A stretch of DNA of 64,000 nucleotides from Nocardioides glacieisoli (GCF_004137245.1 NZ_SDWS01000004.1:310001-374000); one strand, 5' to 3'; shown: positions 36,898 to 46,077, counted from the stretch's first letter. A program made the numbers and translations. Notes: generated from the sequence alone by a model not told the origin.

Positions 36898-36905
36898 CCA
36901 TGCGA

Positions 36906-37616
36906 TCAGGCTACGCCGAGGTAGGCCTCGCGCACCGACGGATCGTCGAGGAGCTCGGCACCCGTGCCGGTCTTGACGATGTTCCCCGTCTCCAGCACGT
37001 AGGCACGGTCGCTGCGCGAGAGCGCCTGCTTGGCGTTCTGCTCGACCACGAGGATCGTCGTGCCCTGCTGCGAGATCTCGGTGATGATGTCGAAGATCTG
37101 CTGGATCAGCATCGGCGCCAGGCCCATCGACGGCTCGTCGAGCATCAGCAGCTTGGGACGCGACATGAGGGCGCGGCCGATGGCCAGCATCTGCTGCTCA
37201 CCGCCCGACATCGTGCCGGCGACCTGCTTCTTGCGCTCCAGCAGTCGCGGGAACAGCCCGAACACGCGGTCGTAGTCCTCGTCGATGGCCGCCTTGTCCT
37301 TGCGGGTGTAGGCGCCCATGTTGAGGTTCTCGGTGACCGTCATGCCGGGGAAGATCCCGCGACCCTCGGGGCACAGCACGAGTCCCAGGCGCAGGCGCTG
37401 GTCGGCGCGCAGCTTGGTGACGTCCTCGCCGTTGAACACGACCGAGCCCGCCGACAGTCCGCGTACGCCGGAGAGCGCGCGCATCGTGGAGGTCTTGCCG
37501 GCCCCGTTGGCTCCGATCAGCGAGACGACCTCGCCCTCCTTGACCTGCACGCTGATCCCGTGGAGGGCCTCGATCTTGCCGTAGCTGAGAACGGCGTCCT
37601 TCATCTCAAGCAGCAT
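36906..37616 (-). CDS. livF: Branched-chain amino-acid ABC transporter ATP-binding protein LivF
   Basis: 236 residues. Walker A GANGAGKTS, signature TMSGGEQQMLAIGRALMS, Walker B KLLMLDEPSMGLAP and H-loop region TILVVEQNAKQAL are intact. The short C-terminus and the phrase LGLVLCPEGRGIFPGMTVTE are typical of LivF, which pairs with LivG to power uptake by LivHM. Start ATG 37616 overlaps the livG stop by 11 bp. Confidence 0.95.
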   Translation of the reverse strand: MLLEMKDAVLSYGKIEALHGISVQVKEGEVVSLIGANGAGKTSTMRALSGVRGLSAGSVVFNGEDVTKLRADQRLRLGLVLCPEGRGIFPGMTVTENLNMGAYTRKDKAAIDEDYDRVFGLFPRLLERKKQVAGTMSGGEQQMLAIGRALMSRPKLLMLDEPSMGLAPMLIQQIFDIITEISQQGTTILVVEQNAKQALSRSDRAYVLETGNIVKTGTGAELLDDPSVREAYLGVA

Positions 37617-38547
37617 CGTCGGGCTCTCCCAGGTAGGCGGCGATGACCTTCGGGTTGCGGGCGACCTCGTCGGGAGTGCCCTCTGCGATCTTCGAGCCGA
37701 ACTCCAGCACGACGATCCGGTCGGTGACCCCGAGCACGAGCTTCATGTCGTGCTCGATGACCAGGACGGTGTGCCCCAGGTCGCGGATCCGGCGGATGAG
37801 GCCCATGAGGTCCTCCTTCTCCGCCGGGTTGAAGCCGGCAGCCGGCTCGTCGAGGCAGATCAGCTCGGGCTCCGTGGCCAGGGCGCGGGCGATCTCCAGA
37901 CGACGCTGGTAGCCGTAGGGCAGGTTGCGCGCGAGCTCGTGGGCCCGGTCGGCGATGCCGACGAAGCGCAGCAGCTCCATGGAGCGGCGCCGTCCGGCGC
38001 GCTCCTCCAGGGTGTGGCGGCTGACGCCGAACACCTTGGCGAGACTCCGACGGATGCCGCTCTCCGGGAGCTCGTCCTCCGCGGGGCGCACCCGGTAGGT
38101 GCGGAAGAGGACGCCCACGACGCTCGACTTGTGGCGGGCGTCGCAGCCGACCATGACGTTCTCGAGCGCCGACATCTCCGGGAAGAGACGGATGTTCTGG
38201 AACGTGCGCGCGATGCCGAGGTGGTTGATCTTGTGCGGCTTGGTGCCCGCGATCTCCTTGCCCTTGAACCGGATCTTGCCCTCGGTGGGGGTGTAGACGC
38301 CGGTCATCGCGTTGAAGCACGTCGTCTTGCCGGCCCCGTTGGGACCGATCAGGCCGAGGATCTCACCGCGGCGGATCTCGAAGTTGACGTCGTTGAGCGC
38401 CACCACGCCGCCGAAGCGCAACGTGACGTGGTCGACCTCGAGCAGCGTCTCCCCCACCTCGCCCGAGGTGTGCATCTCGATGAGGTCGTGGTCCGAGGTG
38501 TCCTTGAGCTCCTCGGCCATGTCCTGCGTCATGCGCTGCTCAGACAT
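37606..38547 (-). CDS. livG: Branched-chain amino-acid ABC transporter ATP-binding protein LivG
   Basis: 313 residues. An unusual 35-residue acidic N-terminal extension (MSEQRMTQDMAEELKDTSDH) comes before the ATPase core: Walker A GPNGAGKTT, signature LPYGYQRRLEIARAL, Walker B LICLDEPAAGFNP, H-loop VIEHDMKLV. The signature sequence LPYGYQRR is that of LivG. It couples ATP hydrolysis to import with LivF, LivH and LivM. The gene overlaps livM by 8 bp and livF by 11 bp. Confidence 0.95.
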   Translation of the reverse strand: MSEQRMTQDMAEELKDTSDHDLIEMHTSGEVGETLLEVDHVTLRFGGVVALNDVNFEIRRGEILGLIGPNGAGKTTCFNAMTGVYTPTEGKIRFKGKEIAGTKPHKINHLGIARTFQNIRLFPEMSALENVMVGCDARHKSSVVGVLFRTYRVRPAEDELPESGIRRSLAKVFGVSRHTLEERAGRRRSMELLRFVGIADRAHELARNLPYGYQRRLEIARALATEPELICLDEPAAGFNPAEKEDLMGLIRRIRDLGHTVLVIEHDMKLVLGVTDRIVVLEFGSKIAEGTPDEVARNPKVIAAYLGEPDDAA

Positions 38548-39679
38548 CTGCCGCAGCCTCCTCTGCCTCGTGTCGTCGATCCTCGAACTCCCTGGCCCTT
38601 CGTCTGCTGGGCACGAGGCCCTGCGGGCGCAGGATCATCACGGCCACCAGTGCGACACCGAAGGCGAAGGGACGCCAGTCGACGAACTCGCGGAACCGCT
38701 CCGGCAGGTAGGTGAGCAGGAAGGCGCCGAGGAGTGCGCCGAAGATGTTGCCCGACCCACCGATGACCACCATGGCCACGAAGAGGAAGGACAGGTTGAC
38801 CATGAACGCGTTGGGCTCGACGTACTGCTGCTTCGAGCCGAACAGCAGTCCGGCCAGGCCGCCGAGGGTCGCGCCGATGGCGAAGGCCCACAGCTTGAAC
38901 TTGAAGCCGGCGACTCCCATGACGGCGGCGGCGTCCTCGTCCTCGCGGATCGCCAGCCAGGCACGGCCGACACGGCTGTGCTCGAGGCGGCGGGCCAGGA
39001 AGATGAGGAGGATGAGGATGGCCAGCGCCAGCCAGTACCACCGCTCGGCGTCGATCGTGTTGAAGAACGCACGGCCGTCGGTCTCGGGCCCGGGCGGGAC
39101 CGGCACCCCGGTGATGCCCGCGGCGCCGTTGGAGATGCCGTCGAGGTTGCGGAACGTGATGCGGATGATCTCGCCGAAGCCGAGCGTCACGATGGCGAGG
39201 TAGTCACCGCGCAGCCGCAGCGTCGGGGCGCCGAGGATCACACCGGCCACGAGGGAGACCAGGATGGCGATCGGGATGCAGACCGCGAACGGAACGGCCC
39301 AGTCCTCCGACAACCCGAACCGGCTCTGGAGCGCCTGGACGACCGGCGAGTTGGTCGATCCGAAGATCGCCACCGAGTAGGCGCCGAGCGCGTAGAAGCC
39401 GACGTAGCCGAGGTCGAGGAGCCCGGCCAGGCCGATGACGACGTTGAGCCCCACGGCCACGATCATGTAGACGACGATCAGGAACAGCACGCTGGCCCAG
39501 TCGGACCCGCTCGCCGTGAGGTCGGTGCGGATGTAGGCGAACGGCAGGATGTTGAGGTAGGGCAGGTAGAACGCGAACGCGATCACCAGCAGCATCACGG
39601 CCCACCGGACGACCTTGGGGGCGTGGTTCCAGCGCTCGCCGAGGGCGAGGCCACGAACGGCGTCGAGGATCTGGCTCAT
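38540..39679 (-). CDS. livM: Branched-chain amino-acid ABC transporter permease LivM
   Basis: 379 residues, about ten membrane helices. The family region GLAGLLDLGYVGFYALGAYS and the coupling motif GRAWLAIREDEDAAAVMGVA (EAA-like loop) are present. It forms the inner-membrane channel with LivH. ATG 39679 overlaps the livH stop (ATGA). Confidence 0.95.
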   Translation of the reverse strand: MSQILDAVRGLALGERWNHAPKVVRWAVMLLVIAFAFYLPYLNILPFAYIRTDLTASGSDWASVLFLIVVYMIVAVGLNVVIGLAGLLDLGYVGFYALGAYSVAIFGSTNSPVVQALQSRFGLSEDWAVPFAVCIPIAILVSLVAGVILGAPTLRLRGDYLAIVTLGFGEIIRITFRNLDGISNGAAGITGVPVPPGPETDGRAFFNTIDAERWYWLALAILILLIFLARRLEHSRVGRAWLAIREDEDAAAVMGVAGFKFKLWAFAIGATLGGLAGLLFGSKQQYVEPNAFMVNLSFLFVAMVVIGGSGNIFGALLGAFLLTYLPERFREFVDWRPFAFGVALVAVMILRPQGLVPSRRRAREFEDRRHEAEEAAADV

Positions 39680-40647
39680 GCGCGTGCCTTTCCGAGCGAT
39701 TCACCGAGGATGCCGGTGGGGCGGAACATCAGGACGACGACCAGGACCACGAACGCGTACACGTTGGTCCAGCTGGAGTCCCAGACGGCCGAGGCGTAGA
39801 CCTCGACGATGCCGAGGAACAGGCCGCCGACGAGGGCTCCGCGGAGGTTGCCGATGCCGCCCAGGACAGCGGCCGTGAAGGCCTTGAGCCCGATGATGAA
39901 GCCGATGTCGAACTTCGTGATGTCGTACTGGACGGTGTAGAGCAACGCAGCCACACCGGCCATCGCGCCGCCCAGGACGAAGACCAGCATGATCACGCGC
40001 TCCTGGTTGACGCCCATGAGCGAGGCGGTGTCGGGGTCCTGCGCCACGGCGCGGACGCCGCGGCCGAGCCGGCTCCGGTTCACGAAGGCGTCGAGCGCGA
40101 GCATCATGACGATGGCGCCGACGATGATGAGGATGCGGGTGTTGCTCACCGCGAGGTCGACGCCCGGGATGGTGAAGACGGTCTTGGTCTCCAGCACGGC
40201 CGGGATGTTCACGGTCACGCGGCCGAAGGGGCGTCCGAAGAACACCCGCAGCACCTGGCCGAAGACCTCGACGAGGACCATCGAGCAGCCGATGCCGGTG
40301 ATCAGGAAGATGAGGGCCGGCGCGCCCTTCTTGCGAAGGGGCCGGTAGGCGATCCGCTCGACGGCGAGCGCGGTGCCTGCGGACGCCAGCATCGCCGCGA
40401 TGAGGGCGAGGAGCGTGGCGCCGATGACCATCGCGAGGCCCGAGCCGCTCGTCGCCCCGATGGCGGTGTAGACACCCAGGACGGTCCAGGTGCCCACCAT
40501 GAACACCTCGGAGTGGGCGAAGTTGATGAGCTTCATCACGCCGTACACCATGGTGTAGCCGAGCGCGACGAGCGCGTAGATGGATCCGCGGGTGATGCCG
40601 TCCAACGTGTGTCGGTCCAACCCGCTGATCAGGGCGTCGAAGTCCAC
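39676..40647 (-). CDS. livH: Branched-chain amino-acid ABC transporter permease LivH
   Basis: 323 residues from GTG 40647. About eight membrane helices; GSIYALVALGYTMVYGVMKL near the N-terminus, the coupling loop GRGVRAVAQDPDTASLMGVN and the ending FRPTGILGE are characteristic of LivH. The 94-bp gap to livJ contains a strong hairpin, suggesting that the binding-protein gene is expressed more highly than the membrane and ATPase genes. Confidence 0.95.
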   Translation of the reverse strand: MDFDALISGLDRHTLDGITRGSIYALVALGYTMVYGVMKLINFAHSEVFMVGTWTVLGVYTAIGATSGSGLAMVIGATLLALIAAMLASAGTALAVERIAYRPLRKKGAPALIFLITGIGCSMVLVEVFGQVLRVFFGRPFGRVTVNIPAVLETKTVFTIPGVDLAVSNTRILIIVGAIVMMLALDAFVNRSRLGRGVRAVAQDPDTASLMGVNQERVIMLVFVLGGAMAGVAALLYTVQYDITKFDIGFIIGLKAFTAAVLGGIGNLRGALVGGLFLGIVEVYASAVWDSSWTNVYAFVVLVVVLMFRPTGILGESLGKARA

Positions 40648-40687
40648 TCAGGACCCTCCCAGACTGAGCCCCTGCCGGGGCCATGGA

Positions 40688-40717
40688 GCGGGGGCGGCCA
40701 GGATCGGCCGCCCCCGC
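40688..40717 (-). terminator. Attenuator-type hairpin between livJ and livH
   Basis: GCGGGGGCGGCC (40688-40699) and GGCCGCCCCCGC (40706-40717) form a perfect 12-bp stem with a 6-nt loop, 24 bp past the livJ stop. It probably acts as a partial terminator or mRNA stabiliser that raises livJ transcript levels over the downstream genes. Confidence 0.7.
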
Positions 40718-40741
40718 GATGGTTCATGCAAGTGGTGCGAA

Positions 40742-41905
40742 CTACTCGGCCGGCTTGACCTCGACCTCGGGCTGCAGCGTGCCGCCCGTGTTCTTGTAGG
40801 CCCAGTAGGAGACCTGGTCCTGCGGGACGTCGCCGTTCTCGTCGAACGCGATGGACTTGCTGAGGCCGTCGCCGGTGTAGCCGGTGACGAACTCCTGCAT
40901 CGCCGCGCGGTCACGCGCGCCGTCCTCGAGGCCCTTGAGGAACACGGTCATGGCGTCGTAGCCCTCGGCCGCGTAGGCGCCGGGGGCGCCGCCGTAGGCC
41001 TCCTCGAAGTCAGCAGCGAACGTGCTGGACTCGTCGATCGGGGCACAGGGGCACATCACGACCGCACCCTCGCCGGCCTCGCCCACGGCGTTGCCGAAGT
41101 CGGCACCGTAGAGGCCGTCACCACCGATGAACGGGACGTCGATGCCCGCGTCACGGATCTGCTTGAGCAGCGGGGCCGCCTCGGCGATGTAGCCGCCGTA
41201 CATGATCGCGTCGGGCTGGGCCGACTCGATCTTCGAGATGGTCGGCGCGAAGTCGGTCTGGCCGACCTCGGTCTTGTCGCGCTGGATCATCGCGTCGCCG
41301 AGGGTCTCCTCGACGCGGTCGGCCAGCGGCTCGCCGTAGGCCTCGGCGTTGTCGATGACGAACACCTTGGTGGCGCCGACCTCGTCGGTGAGGTACTTGG
41401 CGATCGCCGCGCCCTGGTAGTCGTCGTACGGCACGAGGCGGTGGAACACCTCGACCGGGTCCTCCTGCGTCAGGTCGGTCGCAGTGGCCGACTGGCTGAT
41501 CATCGGGATGCCGCCATCCTGGTAGATGGTCTTGGTCGCGCGGGTCTCACCGGAGAACGCGCCACCGATGACACCGATGAACGACTCGTCACCGGCGATC
41601 TGGGTCGCGACCGGCGTGGCCTTGGCCGGGTCACCCTCGGTGTCGAAGCGCTCCATCTCGACGGTGCAGTCCCCGCCGTCCCACTGGTCGAGCGCAAGCT
41701 GCGCGCCGTCGACGGACGGGACGACGATGCTGGCGTTGGGGCCCGACAGGGCGCCCATCGCGGCGATCTTGAAGTTGCAGTCGCCGCCTTCGTCGCCGCC
41801 ACCGCTGCTGCCGCCACCGGTGTCGGTGGTGCCACAGGCGCTGAGCGCGAGCCCGGCGACCGCGGTCAGCGCGACTGCCTGCCACGTCTTGGTTGAGCGG
41901 ATCAT
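40742..41905 (-). CDS. livJ: Branched-chain amino-acid ABC transporter substrate-binding lipoprotein
   Basis: 387 residues from ATG 41905 with GGAGGG 4-5 nt upstream. The lipoprotein signal MIRSTKTWQAVALTAVAGLA is followed by LSAC (lipid-modified Cys24) and a Gly/Ser linker. The periplasmic-binding-protein fold of the Leu/Ile/Val type shows KIAAMGALSGPNASIVVPSV, FIGVIGGAFSGETRATKTI and AYAAEGYDAMTVFLKGLEDG. It delivers branched-chain or related amino acids to LivHM outside the membrane. Upstream 170 bp to the ANTAR gene should hold the operon promoter, but I see no clear -35/-10 pair. Confidence 0.93.
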   Translation of the reverse strand: MIRSTKTWQAVALTAVAGLALSACGTTDTGGGSSGGGDEGGDCNFKIAAMGALSGPNASIVVPSVDGAQLALDQWDGGDCTVEMERFDTEGDPAKATPVATQIAGDESFIGVIGGAFSGETRATKTIYQDGGIPMISQSATATDLTQEDPVEVFHRLVPYDDYQGAAIAKYLTDEVGATKVFVIDNAEAYGEPLADRVEETLGDAMIQRDKTEVGQTDFAPTISKIESAQPDAIMYGGYIAEAAPLLKQIRDAGIDVPFIGGDGLYGADFGNAVGEAGEGAVVMCPCAPIDESSTFAADFEEAYGGAPGAYAAEGYDAMTVFLKGLEDGARDRAAMQEFVTGYTGDGLSKSIAFDENGDVPQDQVSYWAYKNTGGTLQPEVEVKPAE

Positions 41906-42075
41906 TGATCCCTCCACAGTTCTGGGTATTAGGGCTGTCCACCTCGGCAGCCTCGTGGCGTGGAACCTAACACCCGGAATGTGGCGCGGGACACGATTGA
42001 CGCCCGCTAAAGGTGTGCCGTTGCAGTTTCGTGACCAACCGGTCTGTACCGGAAACGCGTCCGTCACATCCGGTG

Positions 42076-42744
42076 CTATGAGGGGGGCTGCTCCGAGGTG
42101 TCCTCCGCGGGCTCGCCGGCGGCACGCCCGAGCCCCGACACACCGTGCTCGACGACCCCGTCGGCGACCTGCTTCATCGACAGCCGGAGGTCCATCGCGG
42201 TCTTCTGGATCCACCGGAACGCCTCGGTCTCGCTGAGCCCGAGCTTCTCCTGCAGCACGCCCTTGGCGCGGTCGACGGACTTGCGGGTCGCGAGCGACTC
42301 CTGCAGGTCGCTGACCTCGCGCTCGAGGACGGCGATCTCGCTGTATCGGCTCACGGCCATCTCGATGGCGGGCACGAGGTCGCCCCTCTGGAACGGCTTC
42401 ACGAGGTACGCCATCGCGCCGGCGTCGCGGGCCCGCGAGACGAGGTCGCGCTGGGAGAACGCCGTCAGGATCACCACCGGCGCGATCCGCTCGGCCGCGA
42501 TGGTCTCCGCGGCGGCGATGCCGTCGAGGACCGGCATCTTCACGTCGAGGATGACGAGGTCGGGTCGCAGCTCGCGCGCCAGCTCGATGGCCTTCTGACC
42601 GTCGCCGGCCTGGCCCACGACGTCGTACCCCTCCTCCCCCAGCATCTCGGCGAGGTCCATGCGGATCAGGGCCTCGTCCTCCGCGATCACGACACGGCGT
42701 ACGTCGTCCGGGGCGGGGCTTGCGTCAGGCTGCGTCACGGGCAT
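42076..42744 (-). CDS. pdtaR: ANTAR-domain response regulator (PdtaR/Rv1626-like)
   Basis: 222 residues. The receiver domain (15-135) has the acidic pocket VVIAEDEALIRMD, phospho-acceptor D67 in LVILDVKMP, and conserved Thr/Lys (VILTAFSQ, YLVKPF). The ANTAR RNA-binding domain (about 140-200) reads SLATRKSVDRAKGVLQEKLG and EAFRWIQKTAMDLRLSMKQV. Phosphorylation is known in this family to promote binding of paired RNA hexaloop hairpins and antitermination. A long disordered tail ends in SEQPPS. The cognate kinase is not in the window. Confidence 0.93.
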   Translation of the reverse strand: MPVTQPDASPAPDDVRRVVIAEDEALIRMDLAEMLGEEGYDVVGQAGDGQKAIELARELRPDLVILDVKMPVLDGIAAAETIAAERIAPVVILTAFSQRDLVSRARDAGAMAYLVKPFQRGDLVPAIEMAVSRYSEIAVLEREVSDLQESLATRKSVDRAKGVLQEKLGLSETEAFRWIQKTAMDLRLSMKQVADGVVEHGVSGLGRAAGEPAEDTSEQPPS

Positions 42745-42778
42745 GAGGCTAGTCGGATAGGGTTCCGACGCCGATTCA

Positions 42779-42851
42779 GCCCCGGTAGCCCAACGGCAGA
42801 GGCGATGCTCTCAAACAGCATTCAGTGTGAGTTCGAATCTCACCCGGGGCA
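42779..42851 (+). tRNA. tRNA with anticodon CAA (Leu by code), short variable loop
   Basis: 73 nt. Acceptor GCCCCGG/CCGGGGC, D stem GCC/GGC, anticodon stem ATGCT/AGCAT with loop CTCAAAC (anticodon CAA at 42812-42814), variable loop only TCAGT, T stem GTGAG/CTCAC with TTCGAAT. Discriminator A; no encoded CCA (ACCG follows). CAA decodes UUG (Leu), but bacterial tRNA-Leu normally has a long variable arm; this is a type I molecule. Confidence 0.85.
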
Positions 42852-42869
42852 CCGAGTTCCACCGCCCGA

Positions 42870-42919
42870 GCGGTGGTCCACCCACATTCTCGGCGAGCGG
42901 AATGTGGCTCCACCACCGC
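42870..42919. repeat. 50-bp palindromic repeat, copy 1
   Basis: Starts GCGGTGG and ends CCACCGC, with inner arms CCACATTC and GAATGTGG around TCGGCGAGCG. It is 48/50 identical to 42953-43002, and each copy can fold into a nested hairpin. It lies 18 bp past the tRNA and may serve as terminator or as a dispersed palindromic element. Confidence 0.8.
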
Positions 42920-42952
42920 CCCTCGGCGTACGCCGGCGTGTTGCCGTCGGCA

Positions 42953-43002
42953 GCGGTGGCCCACCCACATTCTCGGCGAGGGGAATGTGGCTCCACCACC
43001 GC
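42953..43002. repeat. 50-bp palindromic repeat, copy 2
   Basis: Differs from copy 1 at two positions (T to C at position 8, C to G at position 29), both outside the paired arms. The repeat start points are 83 bp apart. It ends 20 bp before the pyk stop. Confidence 0.8.
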
Positions 43003-43022
43003 TCGCGTGCTGGCGGGAGGCG

Positions 43023-44468
43023 TCAGGTCCGGCGGTAGGCCGGTGCGGCGCCGTTGATGGCGTCGCCCATCCGGTGGATGCGGAGCGCGTTGGTCGAGCC
43101 GGGGATGCCCGGCGGGCTGCCGGCGATGATCACCACGAGGTCGCCCTCCTTGACCCGGCCGATGTCGAGCAGGGCCTCGTCGACCTGGCGCACCATCTCG
43201 TCGGTGTGCTCGACGTCGGCGCCGAGGAAGGTCTCCACGCCCCACGTCAGCGCCAGCTGGGAGCGCGTGCGCGGGAGGGGGGTGAAGGCGAGGACCGGGA
43301 TCGGGCCGCGGTAGCGCGAGAGCCGCTTGGCCGAGTCGCCGCTGACGGTGAAGGCGACGACGTACTTGGCCTCGACGCGCTCGGCGACCTCGGCGGCCGC
43401 CTTGGCGATGATGCCGCCGCGGGTGTGCGGCTGCCACTCGACCTCGGCCATGTGGCTCAGCCCGTGCTCCTCGGTGGACTGCACGATCCGAGCCATCGTC
43501 TCCACGGCCACGATGGGGTACTCCCCCACGCTCGTCTCGCCCGAGAGCATGACCGCGTCAGCGCCGTCGAGCACAGCGTTGGCGACGTCGCTGGCCTCGG
43601 CCCTGGTCGGCGCCGGGGCACTGATCATCGACTCGAGCATCTGGGTGGCGACGATGACGGGCTTCGCGTTGCGACGCGCCTTGTCGATGATCAGCTTCTG
43701 GTGGATCGGCACGTCCTCGAGCGGGCACTCCACGCCGAGGTCACCGCGCGCGACCATGACGCCGTCGAAGGCGTCGACGATCTCGTCGATGTTCTCGATC
43801 GCCTGCGGCTTCTCGATCTTCGCGATGACGGGCACGAAGATGCCGACCTCCTCCATCACGGCGCGCACGTCGGCGGCGTCCTTGGCGTTGCGCACGAAGC
43901 TCAGCGCGATGAAGTCGACGCCGAGGCGCAGCGCCCAGCGGAGGTCCTCGGTGTCCTTGTCCGACAGCGCCGGCACGGAGACCGCGACACCGGGCAGGTT
44001 GATCCCCTTGTTGTTGGAGACCTTGCCCGGCACGACGACCTCGGTGACCACGTCGGTGTCGTCGACCGACGTCACCTTGAGCCGGACCTTGCCGTCGTCG
44101 ATCAGCAGCGGGTCGCCCGGCTTCACGTCGCCCGGTAGGCCCTTGTAGGTCGTCCCGCACTGGTCGACGTCGCCCACCACGTCGCGGGTGGTGATCGTGA
44201 AGGTGGCGCCCTTCTTGAGCTTCACCGGTCCGTCGCCGAAGGTCTCCAGACGGATCTTCGGGCCCTGCAGGTCGGCGAAGATGCCGATCGCGTGCCCGGT
44301 GTCGTCGGAGGCCTGACGCACCAGGCGGTAGACCGCCTCGTGGTCGGCGTACGCGCCGTGGCTCATGTTGAGGCGGGCAACATCCATGCCCGCCTCGACG
44401 AGGGCTCGGATCCCCTCCGGGGTGTTCACCGCGGGGCCGAGGGTGCAGACGATCTTGGCTCTACGCAC
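43023..44468 (-). CDS. pyk: Pyruvate kinase
   Basis: 481 residues from GTG 44468. The N-terminal RRAKIVCTLGPAVNTPEGIR, the catalytic signature AKIEKPQAIENIDEI, the ARGDLGVE loop and the KPVIVATQMLESMI segment identify the enzyme, which converts phosphoenolpyruvate and ADP to pyruvate and ATP in the cytosol. The allosteric C-domain is full length. A 74-nt palindrome occupies the 148-bp gap to gltD upstream, so pyk probably has its own promoter between 44469 and 44616. Confidence 0.97.
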   Translation of the reverse strand: MRRAKIVCTLGPAVNTPEGIRALVEAGMDVARLNMSHGAYADHEAVYRLVRQASDDTGHAIGIFADLQGPKIRLETFGDGPVKLKKGATFTITTRDVVGDVDQCGTTYKGLPGDVKPGDPLLIDDGKVRLKVTSVDDTDVVTEVVVPGKVSNNKGINLPGVAVSVPALSDKDTEDLRWALRLGVDFIALSFVRNAKDAADVRAVMEEVGIFVPVIAKIEKPQAIENIDEIVDAFDGVMVARGDLGVECPLEDVPIHQKLIIDKARRNAKPVIVATQMLESMISAPAPTRAEASDVANAVLDGADAVMLSGETSVGEYPIVAVETMARIVQSTEEHGLSHMAEVEWQPHTRGGIIAKAAAEVAERVEAKYVVAFTVSGDSAKRLSRYRGPIPVLAFTPLPRTRSQLALTWGVETFLGADVEHTDEMVRQVDEALLDIGRVKEGDLVVIIAGSPPGIPGSTNALRIHRMGDAINGAAPAYRRT

Positions 44469-44528
44469 GGGCCCAGCCTAGCGGGTCTTGGATCGTTCCA
44501 AGCAAGGCCGCTCCGGCCCGTGGACACC

Positions 44529-44602
44529 CTGTAACGCCGGGTTACGTGCTGTACCCACCCCCGAGGAAGGGGGTGGGTACAAGCACTAACCCGGCGTTAC
44601 AG
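44529..44602. repeat. 74-nt near-perfect palindrome between gltD and pyk
   Basis: Arms at 44529-44562 and 44569-44602 match over 16 outer bases (CTGTAACGCCGGGTTA) and 12 inner bases (GTACCCACCCCC), with a small shifted stretch between and loop GAGGAA. The outer part contains GTAAC and GTTAC, themselves inverted. It is a strong candidate terminator for gltBD or a protein-binding element; no T run follows on either strand. Confidence 0.75.
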
Positions 44603-44616
44603 CGGGTTTCGCGGAC

Positions 44617-46069
44617 TCAGACGACGAGCGGGCGCTCGTGCGGCTTGATCGGAGAGGGCAGCGTGGTCGAGCCGGTGAGGTACGCATCCACCGACGCGGC
44701 GGCGCTGCGGCCCTCCGCGATCGCCCATACGATGAGCGACTGGCCGCGGCCCACGTCGCCGGCGACGAAGACGCCGGGCACCGAGGCGGCGTACGACTCG
44801 TCGCGCTTCACGTTGCCGCGCTCGTCCAGCTCCACCTCGAGCTGCTCGATCAGGCCGGGCTGCTCGGGGCCGACGAAGCCCATCGCGAGCAGCACCAGCT
44901 GCGCGGGGATCTCGCGCTCGGTGCCCTCGACCGGCTGGAACTTCGCGTCGACCTCGACCAGGCGCAGCGCGGCGACGTTGCCGTCGGCGTCGCCCACGAA
45001 CTCCTGGGTCGAGACGGCGTACATCCGGTCGCCGCCCTCCTCGTGGGCCGAGGAGACCTTGAAGGTCATGGGGTACGTCGGCCACGGCTGGCCGGCGGGC
45101 CGGTCCTCGCCGGGGCGGGGCATGATCTCCAGCTGCGTGATCGACCGGGCTCCCTGGCGGATCGAGGTGCCCAGGCAGTCGGCGCCGGTGTCGCCACCGC
45201 CGATGATCACGACGTCCTTGTCGGTCGCGACGATCTGGTCCGGCACCTCCTCGCCGAGCGAGGCACGGTTGCCCTGCGGCAGGAACTCCATCGCCTGGTG
45301 GATGCCACCGAGCTCGCGTCCCGTGGCCGGCAGGTCGCGGGCCTGGGTCGCACCCATCGCCAGCACCACCGCGTCGTAGCGGGCCAGCAGCTGGGGTCCG
45401 GTGAGGGTGTCGGCGCCGACATTGACGCCGGCGCGGAAGACGGTGCCCTCGCGGCGCATCTGGTCGAGGCGCCGGTCGAGGTGCTTCTTCTCCATCTTGA
45501 ACTCGGGGATGCCGTAGCGCAGCAGCCCGCCGATCTTGTCGGCGCGCTCGTAGACCGCGACGGTGTGCCCGGCGCGGGTCAGCTGCTGGGCGGCGGCCAG
45601 CCCGGCGGGGCCGGAGCCGATCACGGCGACGGTCTTGCCCGAGAGCCACTCCGGCGGCTGCGGCCGGACGTAGCCCGAGCCCCACGCACGGTCGATGATC
45701 GAGACCTCGACGTTCTTGATCGTCACCGGGTCCTGGTTGATGCCCAGGACGCAGGCGGTCTCGCACGGCGCGGGGCACAGCCGCCCGGTGAACTCCGGGA
45801 AGTTGTTGGTCGCGTGGAGCCGGTCCATCGCGCCGTCCCAGTCGTCGCGCCAGACGAGGTCGTTCCACTCGGGGATGATGTTGCCGAGCGGGCAGCCCTG
45901 GTGGCAGAACGGGATGCCGCAGTCCATGCAGCGACCGGCCTGCGTGTTGATGATCGGCAGCAGCGCCCGGCCGATGCCGTCGGGGTAGACCTCGTCCCAG
46001 TCGTTGACGCGTTCGGCGACCTCACGGCGCGAGGCGACCTCGCGACCGTTCTTGAGGAAGCCCTTCGGG

Positions 46070-46077
<8 letters not shown>
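44617..46077 (-). CDS. gltD: Glutamate synthase small (beta) subunit
   Basis: 486 residues from ATG 46077, overlapping the gltB stop by 8 bp. The Fe-S cluster motif [14 protein letters not shown], and then [13 protein letters not shown], are at the N-terminus. The FAD site is [17 protein letters not shown] and the NADPH site [15 protein letters not shown]. GltD passes electrons from NAD(P)H to the GltB FMN/3Fe-4S centre, making glutamate from 2-oxoglutarate and glutamine-derived ammonia. Confidence 0.96.

Noticed and set aside
42870..43002. CRISPR array
   Set aside because: Only two repeats, palindromic across their whole length, single spacer, no cas genes.
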